Assembly: GCA_029256185.1 (NCBI GenBank)
Contig: JAQSYI010000008.1
Span: 240,741-304,740 of the forward strand
Source: Paenibacillaceae bacterium
GTDB taxonomy: Bacteria > Bacillota > Bacilli > Paenibacillales > NBRC-103111
Direction: 5' to 3'
Length of the DNA: 64,000 bases
Below are positions 1 to 7,252 of the stretch, piece after piece (the stretch's first letter is position 1; each line of letters starts with the position of its first letter). The position numbers and the translations under genes are program-made. A model generated the notes under the pieces. It ran no database searches, was not told the origin of the DNA, and was given only the letters and a program-made list of their open reading frames with translations.

Positions 1-420
1 AAGCGCCACAACCGGTACGGCCCAGAATACCACCGCCCGGAAGGGGATGGGATGAACCGGACGAATCGTCAGCATCATGAACGCTACAGGCGCCAGCACC
101 GCATAGGGAAGAGCCTTCCGCAAGAAGTCCGGCAGAGGCACCGGATTGTAGCGGGAGGCGAACATGGCGAAGGTGAAGGGCAGACCGTAATACTGAACCA
201 AGGATGCCGCCATTCGGGCCCGGTCCAGCCAGAGCAGGGCAACCGGACTGTAGCCGTGTGAGGCTCCATAAGGCATAATATTATCGCCGATGACGGCGGA
301 CAATGCTCCGGAACCTCCGCAGAACACCAGCCCGGCCAGCCACCGGGCAGCGGGTTTGTGCGGATCGAAGACCAGCAGCACCAGACCCACCGTCCACAAC
401 ATGATCAGAACGGCTATCAT
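1..420 (-). CDS. Multi-pass membrane protein, N-terminal part (cut by window edge)
   Basis: An open frame on the minus strand starts at ATG 420 and runs off the left edge, giving about 140 residues. It is strongly hydrophobic, with about four membrane segments separated by short loops (motifs RWLAGLVFCGG, LLWLDRARMAAS, YYGLPFTFAMF). There is a G-rich possible ribosome site at about 434-440, spaced a little far from the start. I do not recognise the family with certainty. The pattern recalls the membrane sensor part of some Bacillota histidine kinases, but no kinase domain is inside the window, so this is only a guess. Confidence 0.6.
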   Translation of the reverse strand, partial: MIAVLIMLWTVGLVLLVFDPHKPAARWLAGLVFCGGSGALSAVIGDNIMPYGASHGYSPVALLWLDRARMAASLVQYYGLPFTFAMFASRYNPVPLPDFLRKALPYAVLAPVAFMMLTIRPVHPIPFRAVVFWAVPVVAL

Positions 421-503
421 TGCAGGATGGACACTCCCCCGTTTTTTTGATTCCTTATTATACCATTCCCCGCGGGGAGCGCGCGGAACATTTTATGAGT
501 GAA

Positions 504-533
504 GGACGCTAAAGCCTGCGCATCTTTAGCGCC
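504..533 (-). terminator. Hairpin at the end of the radical SAM gene
   Basis: The arms at 504-514 and 524-533 (CGCTAAAG against CTTTAGCG) pair around a 9-base loop, and the stop codon of the radical SAM gene is inside one arm. No clear T-run follows on the minus strand, so a terminator role is only plausible. Confidence 0.35.
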
Positions 534-1818
534 AACGTCTCAGGGCCAGACGGTAGCCCAGATTGATGATAAAGTTATACAACAGATGCGTCTTGGACAC
601 CCTCATCCGCCGGATGAAGGAAGGCAGCGAATAGAAGCGCCTCCGGAAATCCAGATATCCCTCATACAGCTGCTCCGGCGACATATTGCGGGGAGCGTAC
701 ACCACATCCGTCTTGCCGTTGTACAGGCTCCAGTCCGTGCTGAGCAGCCTCCCGTCCGCTTTCATGCCGGTATGCACCGGCGTCAGGGGAAGAGGGGTCA
801 ACAGGCTGACCGTCACCCCGTCCACGCCCAACTCCTCACAAGCCCGCAAAGTGTGGCCGAATGTCTCCTGCGTGTCCTCATCGAATCCGAAAACAATGCC
901 CGCCTGGATCATGATGCCGTGACGATGCAGCTTGCCGATAATATCCTTGTACGAGCCCACCCGGTTAAAGCCTTTGTTGACCCCTTGCAGCGCCGCTCCC
1001 GAGAAGGATTCCAGCCCCACGAACAGGTACAGGCAACCGGCTTGCCTCGCCTGCTTCAGCAACCTGTCGTCATTGCAGTCGGAGAGCGTAACCTGGGCGG
1101 CCCATCTCTTGCCCAGGGGCTTCATTCTGTCCATCAGCTCGAGGGCATGGGCTTTGTCGGCGAAGAAATTATCGTCCCAGAATACGAAGAAGCGGGATTT
1201 CAGCAAGGATACCTCCCGGACCACCTCATCGATGGGACGGGTGCGGAAGCGGTCATGGTAAATCTGCTTCAGATTGCAGTAAGCGCAGTGGTAGGGGCAG
1301 CCTCTTGTTGCGAATACCGCTCCCTTCATCAGCGGGTTCCGCTTTAACAAATCCCATCTTGGAGCAGGAAGGTTCCGCAGATGGGGAATAGCCTCCGAGC
1401 GGTATACCGGCAGCTCCGCACCTGCATGGAAATCCTCCAGAAACCGGGGCCAGGTCTCTTCCGCTTCGCCGATCACGATAGTATCTCCATGGGCGGCGGC
1501 TTCTCCGGGAAGCAGCGTTACGTGGGGACCTCCCAGCACCACCTTGGCTCCCGATCGGCGGAACCGGTCTGCGATGTTATAGCAATGGTGGGCGTTGGGT
1601 GTATTTACCGTGATGGCCACCAGATCGAACGCCCGGTTAAACGGAATTCTCTGGTTGTACTCGTCCACCAGGGTAATGTGATACCGGGTTTCATCGATGA
1701 ACCCGGCCAGATAAGGCATGGTGATCTGCACAAAATTATTGAACTGGCTCCTGCGGAACCGTTTGATCTTCCCATTCTCGGGCTGAATCAGCAGGATCTT
1801 CTTGCGCGCAGTCTGCAT
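526..1818 (-). CDS. B12-binding-type radical SAM protein
   Basis: 430 residues. The N-terminal part (about 1-150) resembles a cobalamin-binding Rossmann domain (KILLIQPENG start, VVLGGPHVTLLP), though the DxHxxG cobalamin ligand motif is not evident. The central part is a radical SAM barrel with the cluster motif CPYHCAYC (Cys174, 178, 181), followed by FVFWDDNFFAD and VGLES motifs typical of the family. It would bind a 4Fe-4S cluster and generate a 5'-deoxyadenosyl radical; the substrate is unknown. Family members often modify lipids, methylate or make natural products. The start ATG follows a GGGAGGTGCAGG ribosome site. It is divergent from the glycosyltransferase group to its right. Its stop codon lies inside a hairpin. 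Confidence 0.85.
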   Translation of the reverse strand: MQTARKKILLIQPENGKIKRFRRSQFNNFVQITMPYLAGFIDETRYHITLVDEYNQRIPFNRAFDLVAITVNTPNAHHCYNIADRFRRSGAKVVLGGPHVTLLPGEAAAHGDTIVIGEAEETWPRFLEDFHAGAELPVYRSEAIPHLRNLPAPRWDLLKRNPLMKGAVFATRGCPYHCAYCNLKQIYHDRFRTRPIDEVVREVSLLKSRFFVFWDDNFFADKAHALELMDRMKPLGKRWAAQVTLSDCNDDRLLKQARQAGCLYLFVGLESFSGAALQGVNKGFNRVGSYKDIIGKLHRHGIMIQAGIVFGFDEDTQETFGHTLRACEELGVDGVTVSLLTPLPLTPVHTGMKADGRLLSTDWSLYNGKTDVVYAPRNMSPEQLYEGYLDFRRRFYSLPSFIRRMRVSKTHLLYNFIINLGYRLALRRWR

Positions 1819-1923
1819 CCTGCACCTCCCTCCCAGCCTTGAAATTTTAGGTTATTGGAGAATGGCAAAAACACCAATCCTTCTTTTTTCACCGGAATAT
1901 CATAGGAGAAAGGAGGTGAGCAT

Positions 1924-2301
1924 ATGCCGTTTACAACTGGGATAATAACAAATACTAGAGATTTTGGCACAGCGGCTTCCAATATAGTAGTCAGCATCCA
2001 CAACACCGACTCCGCCAATAGTGCAACCGTTCTGGTTCAAATCATTGCCTCTGTAACTTCTGAGACCTTTTATACTGCTTATGTCATGGGAATTCCCCTT
2101 CCTCCGTCCGGTTTTACCGTACGTGAATTCTTTATCGCCGGGAACGTAGCTTATGAGGTTCAATTGGATGTCACTGCACCTACTCCATCGAATGTGATAC
2201 TTTCCACCTACGGTATTGACCGGTTCGGAAATCTCGTAGCAGGCCAGCGGGTTTTGCAATCGGAGCTAACGACGATCCCTGCAATTTCCACGCTTCCGTA
2301 A
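1924..2301 (+). CDS. Small hypothetical protein, beta-rich, possibly surface exposed
   Basis: 125 residues, no cysteine, rich in Thr, Ser, Val, Ile and Asn, with no signal peptide or membrane segment. The start is well supported by AAAGGAGGTGAGC directly upstream. Alternating hydrophobic and polar residues (VVSIHNTDSANSATVLVQI) suggest a beta-sandwich. I do not recognise a named family. It lies just before two glycosyltransferases and an Asp-box propeller that likewise lacks a signal peptide, so it may be part of the same surface or spore-coat decoration locus; this is inference from position. A strong terminator follows 25 bases after the stop, so it is its own transcription unit. Confidence 0.75.
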   Translation: MPFTTGIITNTRDFGTAASNIVVSIHNTDSANSATVLVQIIASVTSETFYTAYVMGIPLPPSGFTVREFFIAGNVAYEVQLDVTAPTPSNVILSTYGIDRFGNLVAGQRVLQSELTTIPAISTLP

Positions 2302-2326
2302 GCGGAAGATTACTGATGCAGCATGG

Positions 2327-2357
2327 GCCGTACCTTGATGGTACGGCTTTTCTGTTT
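2327..2357 (+). terminator. Rho-independent terminator after the small protein
   Basis: Perfect 8-bp stem GCCGTACC/GGTACGGC with a TTGAT loop, followed by TTTTCTGTTT. Confidence 0.9.
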
Positions 2358-2459
2358 GATGATTTCATTTAAATGTTGGATTCCAAGGCCCTTGCACAAT
2401 ACTTTCCAGCGGTTATTCCATAAATTACGTATAACAAAATCAGGAAGGGATGGGGTAGC

Positions 2460-3686
2460 TTGGTCGACACCGGGATTGTAATGCCCGTATATTATCAAAA
2501 CCCTAACCATTTGCAGCAGGCCATACTTTCCATCTTGGAACAAACCTATGCCGCCTTTCGATTTATCATTGTTATCGACGGCGCCGCGGAGATGCTGGAA
2601 TGGGTCCGGCTTTATACAACGGATGATACCAGGGTGGAGATCATTGAGAACCTGGAGAATCTCGGTGTTGCCGGTGCTTTGAATGTTGGATTTGGCAACT
2701 TGCTGACCGACCCTGACATTCGATATTTAACCTGGGTTTCAAGCGATAACCAGTATGACGGGCAATTTTTGGAAACGCTCAGAAGAACATTGCGCCAATC
2801 CCCAAAAGAGGTTGGACTTGCATACAGTTCTTTCCGCTCAATCGATGATAACGGCACTCTGCTTAAATCCGAGACCGAGCTTGCCCTGCTGCGACAATTC
2901 CAATCCCAGCCCATAGAAAACATCCTGGATTCCAGCATGATCGGCGTTTCCTTTATGTACAGAAAAGAATATGCCCTGTTGGCCGGCGGATACCGGTATG
3001 CTCCGATTGAGGATTACGATTTTTGGTTAAGACTCACGGAAGTATGCGGAGCCCGTTATATTCCTGTGGAGCTTATGAATTATCGCGTCAACTCGGCCTT
3101 CAGTGTCTCCTCCACCTTGCATTCGGCAGAGAAACACCGGAACTGGCGTCTTATGTATCATCTTACCAGAAAGGAGGCGCGCATCCGCAGAGGCATACCG
3201 GTGGAAACCACCGTGCTTTTCATGTCAAGAACCAATGACGACAGCGAGATTGCCCGCGTTGAAGCGCTATATGAACAGCTCTATAGCAACTATACCTTAT
3301 GTTTCGCGGATCTGACCAGCGACTGCTCGATCATTCCTAAAGTCAGCCAAATCCCTCATCCTTCCGTTACTTACAGTTGGTTTCCCGGCAGCAATGAGTT
3401 GGAGGTCCTTTACTACGCCTCACAATTTATCACCACGCCGTTTACTTTCATATACCGCAACGGCAAATTCGAAAACGATGTAGAACTGCATTTCCTGTCA
3501 GCGGAATTGAGAAAGCTGCAACCGGGTACTTTATCTGTTTTCCAATCAGCGGACCGTTCTGAAATTCTGCACCGGTTCGATCTCCTTCAGGAGCTTCCGT
3601 TAGGAAACGAGCTATTCAAGACTGCCAAACTGACGGAATGGCTAATCTGTCACCGGCAGCAGTTGTTTGGAGGAATGCGGGAATGA
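2460..3686 (+). CDS. Glycosyltransferase family 2 (GT-A fold)
   Basis: 408 residues starting at TTG with a GGGATGGGG site upstream. The N-terminal 230 residues carry the GT2 layout: IVMPVYYQNP, VIDGA, a DNQYDG variant of the DxD metal and nucleotide-sugar site, and the acceptor-side motif EDYDFWLRL. The remaining 170 residues are an extra C-terminal region without a motif I recognise. It would move a sugar from a nucleotide donor to an acceptor in the cytoplasm. Its stop overlaps the next start in ATGA, so the two transferases are translationally coupled and probably act on the same glycan. Confidence 0.88.
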   Translation: MVDTGIVMPVYYQNPNHLQQAILSILEQTYAAFRFIIVIDGAAEMLEWVRLYTTDDTRVEIIENLENLGVAGALNVGFGNLLTDPDIRYLTWVSSDNQYDGQFLETLRRTLRQSPKEVGLAYSSFRSIDDNGTLLKSETELALLRQFQSQPIENILDSSMIGVSFMYRKEYALLAGGYRYAPIEDYDFWLRLTEVCGARYIPVELMNYRVNSAFSVSSTLHSAEKHRNWRLMYHLTRKEARIRRGIPVETTVLFMSRTNDDSEIARVEALYEQLYSNYTLCFADLTSDCSIIPKVSQIPHPSVTYSWFPGSNELEVLYYASQFITTPFTFIYRNGKFENDVELHFLSAELRKLQPGTLSVFQSADRSEILHRFDLLQELPLGNELFKTAKLTEWLICHRQQLFGGMRE

Positions 3687-4729
3687 AGCTTATGTTCAGT
3701 TTCTACATGCCAAGCGGAGGAATGGGGACGTTAAACCAGATACGCAAAGATGCCTTTCTCAAGCAAGGCCACAACTGCCATCTGTTGTATACCTCACATC
3801 AGGAGAATGGAAATCCGGAATTCCTGCGTGAATGGCTTAAGAAGGAGCAGTTTGACATTATAACTGTCGCCTCCGACTACACCATGTTGGAGAAAATAAG
3901 GAAAGCGGGATATTCCGGACCACTGGTTTATGAAGTACAGGGATACGGTCCCCCTGCAGAAGGGCAGAAGGTTATGGTTTCGGCCAGAAACTACATACAC
4001 TCCTTCGCCGATGCCGTACTATATCCATGCACATCCCATCTCGCTTCGCTCTTTTTGCAACATGTACCGCAAGTACCGCAATACAGCTTCGACAATCCTG
4101 TCGATTCCACTTTGATGCGCTACCGCCGGTATCCTCCCAGGGCAACACCTATACTCGGCTGGGTCGGACGAATTGAGTACAACAAGAATTGGCGGGAGCT
4201 GCTTGAACTTGTCCGCCGCCTGGTCTGGACGCATCCAAACTTGCGTGTCTGGATGTTCGGAGACCATGCGCTGGATAACCAATGGGAATATTCCCAGTTC
4301 GACGCCACCGTGAAGGCCTATGGTTTATCTTCGCATATCATCAGGCATACCAATGTTCCCAATGCCCTCATGGCAGACTATTACTCCATTATCGGTGACT
4401 CAGGCGGCTTCCTCTGCTCCACCTCTCTCTTGGAGGGTTTCGGATATTCCATCTGCGAGGCTATGTTATGCCGTTGTCCGGTATTGTCCTCAACCTCAGA
4501 TGGTGTAAACAGAATGATTATAAACCATAAAACAGGGATGCTTTATCGAAGCGGGGATGTGAATGATGCCTATAATACTGCCCGTATCCTGCTGGAGAAC
4601 GCCGGATTCAGGCAACAGATCCGCCGCTCGGGCATGCTGCATATCCGCAAACGCTTCAGACCGGAACGGTATGTGGCCAATTTTGAGGAGATGGTGATGA
4701 ACCTTCGACGCAAGATGAAACTTTTATAA
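3683..4729 (+). CDS. Glycosyltransferase family 4 (GT-B fold)
   Basis: 348 residues from the ATG that overlaps the preceding stop; TTGGAGG lies 9 bases upstream of it. The N-terminal domain contains a GGMGTLNQIR segment typical of GT4 enzymes. The C-terminal donor domain shows GWVGRIEYNKNWRELL and the signature stretch with SLLEGFGYSICEAM, in which the two glutamates bind the nucleotide sugar. It is expected to be a retaining transferase. A frame extends 15 codons further upstream, inside the preceding gene, and I treat that as spurious. With the GT2 and the propeller protein it forms a likely operon. Confidence 0.88.
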   Translation: MKLMFSFYMPSGGMGTLNQIRKDAFLKQGHNCHLLYTSHQENGNPEFLREWLKKEQFDIITVASDYTMLEKIRKAGYSGPLVYEVQGYGPPAEGQKVMVSARNYIHSFADAVLYPCTSHLASLFLQHVPQVPQYSFDNPVDSTLMRYRRYPPRATPILGWVGRIEYNKNWRELLELVRRLVWTHPNLRVWMFGDHALDNQWEYSQFDATVKAYGLSSHIIRHTNVPNALMADYYSIIGDSGGFLCSTSLLEGFGYSICEAMLCRCPVLSSTSDGVNRMIINHKTGMLYRSGDVNDAYNTARILLENAGFRQQIRRSGMLHIRKRFRPERYVANFEEMVMNLRRKMKLL

Positions 4730-4756
4730 CCTATTAACCTGTTAGGAGTGGTTTCC

Positions 4757-6004
4757 TTGCCGGCAATTAATTTTCAAGTAACCCCAAGCGGGACTCCCAA
4801 GTTTGAACCGGCTATTGCCGTCAATTTGCTCAGTCCGAACATAATGGTCGCCACATCCGTGTTCGTCCAAGGTACCGTGCCGATGACCGGAGCCTACGTT
4901 TCCTTCGACGGCGGAGCCACATGGTCGGTTAACATTCTGCCATTGCCCGCCGGCTTTGCCGGAGCAGAAGCCCAATATGTGGCATACGGCTTTCCAACCA
5001 ACTTCTTTATCTCAGCCCACGCGTTTACGGTAGACGGACTGAATGGTACTACCATTGTTTACCGTTCATTCGACAATGGAATAACTTTCGAACCGCCTAT
5101 CATCGTTGCACCCGGCTATGGTGTCTATACCAATAACGATGAGACTCTCATCGACGTTGACAATGCTCAGGCAAGTCCATTTCGGGGGAACCTTTATTTA
5201 GCCTATAATCATCAAATCAACATAACCGTTAATCCCAGATCGGTTTTCTTCTTCCAGAGATCGCTGGACAATGGCGCAACCTGGGAACAGCCGAAGCTGC
5301 TGTCCGATCCGCTCAGTATAATTGAAAGACCGGATATTGCCGTTGGCCTCACCGGAATTATCTACGGGGGCTGGATTACCACCACCCCCGCCACACAATT
5401 TCTGCTGCGCCGCTCTTTCGATGGAGGGGCAAATTTTACGGACACGGTGCCGGTTGCAAATGTTGTGTTAGTGCCCACCGTACTCCCTGTTCCGGGTTAC
5501 GGGTTTCGTGTTCTGACTTTCCCCAATCTTTCTGCTGACCGGACGACGTTGGCATTTAGCGGCAGGTTATATGCCGTGTGGCAGGATTACCGTCTTGGAT
5601 ATTCGGACATCTTCATCTCCATTTCCAATAATCAAGGAACCACCTGGTCCACGCCAAAATCTGTCACGGGCGCCCCTCCAGGCTCCCAGAATTTTTTCCC
5701 GGCCCTCGATGTAGACCCCTTGATGGGGGTTGTGAATATTATCTATTATACCAACCGGGTTAACGGCTTTTTGCTGGATGTGTTCACAGCCAGATCCATA
5801 GACGGCGGCAGCGTCTTTTTCAACCAAAGAGTAACCACCCAATCCTTTAATCCCAACGAGGGAAGTCCTACTCCTGTTACAGTAATCGGTGATTATATCG
5901 ATATCAAAACAGTCACACCCAGCGGATATATTGGTGTCTGGACGGACACGCGCACTGGCTCGCAAACCATCTTCGCGGGATTCAACACCGACCCTGTCAT
6001 CTAG
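4757..6004 (+). CDS. Asp-box (BNR) beta-propeller, sialidase-like protein
   Basis: About 415 residues. Six Asp-box motifs (S-x-D-x-G-x-T/S-W/F) are visible: SFDGGATW, SFDNGITF, SLDNGATW, SFDGGANF, SNNQGTTW and SIDGGSVF, which implies a six-bladed propeller. There is no signal peptide and no clear sialidase arginine triad, so catalytic activity is uncertain; glycan binding is an alternative. TTG 4757 is preferred because TAGGAG at 4743-4748 is correctly spaced from it, whereas GTG 4748 overlaps that site. It lies 27 bases after the GT4 gene and may act on, or carry, the glycan made by the two transferases. Confidence 0.8.
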   Translation: MPAINFQVTPSGTPKFEPAIAVNLLSPNIMVATSVFVQGTVPMTGAYVSFDGGATWSVNILPLPAGFAGAEAQYVAYGFPTNFFISAHAFTVDGLNGTTIVYRSFDNGITFEPPIIVAPGYGVYTNNDETLIDVDNAQASPFRGNLYLAYNHQINITVNPRSVFFFQRSLDNGATWEQPKLLSDPLSIIERPDIAVGLTGIIYGGWITTTPATQFLLRRSFDGGANFTDTVPVANVVLVPTVLPVPGYGFRVLTFPNLSADRTTLAFSGRLYAVWQDYRLGYSDIFISISNNQGTTWSTPKSVTGAPPGSQNFFPALDVDPLMGVVNIIYYTNRVNGFLLDVFTARSIDGGSVFFNQRVTTQSFNPNEGSPTPVTVIGDYIDIKTVTPSGYIGVWTDTRTGSQTIFAGFNTDPVI

Positions 6005-6066
6005 CGCATCCTGGTTCTGAAGGAACAAACCGTTGCCATCATACGCTGCCTCCCTCCTCAAACGCG

Positions 6067-6102
6067 GTCAAGTCCCGATGCATCATGCTGTCGGGACTTG
6101 AC
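6067..6102. terminator. 12-bp perfect inverted repeat between convergent genes
   Basis: GTCAAGTCCCGA at 6067-6078 pairs with TCGGGACTTGAC at 6091-6102. It lies between the convergent propeller and lgt genes, so a two-way terminator is the simplest reading, but neither side has a clear T-run. Confidence 0.5.
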
Positions 6103-6143
6103 ATAGCCCAAGCTTCAGGAACTGTTCCCGTAAGGGATGATGC

Positions 6144-6935
6144 TCATTGCATATCCGGCTTCATCCGTAGTCCTTGCCTATGGCGTATGCAAAAATAACC
6201 GGCCAGAACCAGTGAGCCGAGGATTAATCCCGCACTGGTCCATTGTCCAGCCGTCCACTGCAACGCATACCTCGGAGAATCGCCACGCAAGTATTCCAGC
6301 ATGAATCTGCCCAATGCGTACAAGATGCTGTACATCAAAAAAGGGATGCCGGCCGGCAGCCTCCTGTTGCGCAGGATCATCAGCAGAGCAAAGATGACCA
6401 GATCCCATTGCCCCTCCCAAACTTCCGCCGGCCATAGAGGCTGGGCCCCGTACCGGTCAAATGCCATGGTTCCTTCCGGATAAACAATACCATATCCGGA
6501 ATTGGTTGGGGAGCCGAAAGCGTCCCCGTTTAAGAAACAGGCAATCCGCCCAAGCGCTTGACCCAATACCACTGCCGGAGCAAGCTGATCGGCAAATTCC
6601 CAGAAGATGAGCTTCTTCCGCCACGTATAAACCGCGATTCCGCCCGCTCCCCCGATAACCGCTCCCATGATGGAGATGCCGCCATTCCAAATTTTGAATA
6701 TTTCGCTTAAATGGTTGGAGTAATAGCCCCATTGAAAGAAGAATACATGCCAGACCCGCGCTCCTATGATTGCGGCAACAATAGCATAAAAGAAGGAGTC
6801 GAATACATGTTTCTGGTAGATGGTGTTACTGGTTAAGGAGTAGGCTACACCCAGAGCAAGCAATACGGCGAGCCCGACTATCAAGCCGTAGGAATGGACC
6901 GCAAACCCGCCGATTTCAAATAAGACAACTCTCAT
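6144..6935 (-). CDS. lgt: Prolipoprotein diacylglyceryl transferase
   Basis: 263 residues, polytopic. It transfers diacylglycerol from phosphatidylglycerol to the lipobox cysteine of prolipoproteins at the membrane. Diagnostic segments are the N-terminal HSYGLIVG, IWNGGIS in place of the usual IWxGGLS, and GRIACFLNGDAFG, a variant of the Lgt signature GRxGNFxNxExxG. The start ATG 6935 is chosen because AGGAG lies 7 bases upstream; GTG 6953 is less likely. The altered signature (Ala-Cys for Gly-Asn and Asp for Glu) suggests a second, diverged Lgt copy. The window encodes at least three lipoproteins that need this enzyme class. Confidence 0.9.
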   Translation of the reverse strand: MRVVLFEIGGFAVHSYGLIVGLAVLLALGVAYSLTSNTIYQKHVFDSFFYAIVAAIIGARVWHVFFFQWGYYSNHLSEIFKIWNGGISIMGAVIGGAGGIAVYTWRKKLIFWEFADQLAPAVVLGQALGRIACFLNGDAFGSPTNSGYGIVYPEGTMAFDRYGAQPLWPAEVWEGQWDLVIFALLMILRNRRLPAGIPFLMYSILYALGRFMLEYLRGDSPRYALQWTAGQWTSAGLILGSLVLAGYFCIRHRQGLRMKPDMQ

Positions 6936-7252
6936 CCTCATTCTCCTGTTCACGGTTAAGGCGGCTGGATGCCACCCCCCTTTATTGCCGTTCGGTTTCT
7001 ATGTAGCATTATACAATCTTGCGCAACATTTTTACATACCGGCTGTTAAAAGGGGGAATTAACGGCATCCGTCCTGCCACCGCGGGCTGAACCGGGAAAA
7101 TTTTTGTTCCAGCTGTTTACTGGAATGGTACTCCACTTCGAATTATAGGCTAAAATAAGAATAAGCATCTGCAATGGTCCATGATTGCGATGCCGCTTTC
7201 ACCACGGAAAGCTTAGCTTAGCCTATGATCCGGTTTTGAGAGGAGAATGCAT

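Noticed and set aside
499..1347. Open frame of 282 codons opposite the radical SAM gene
   Set aside because: Shadow frame; the minus strand carries the intact cluster motif.
1924..2301. Endospore appendage (Ena/DUF3992) subunit
   Set aside because: Those proteins rely on conserved cysteines for cross-linking; this protein has none.
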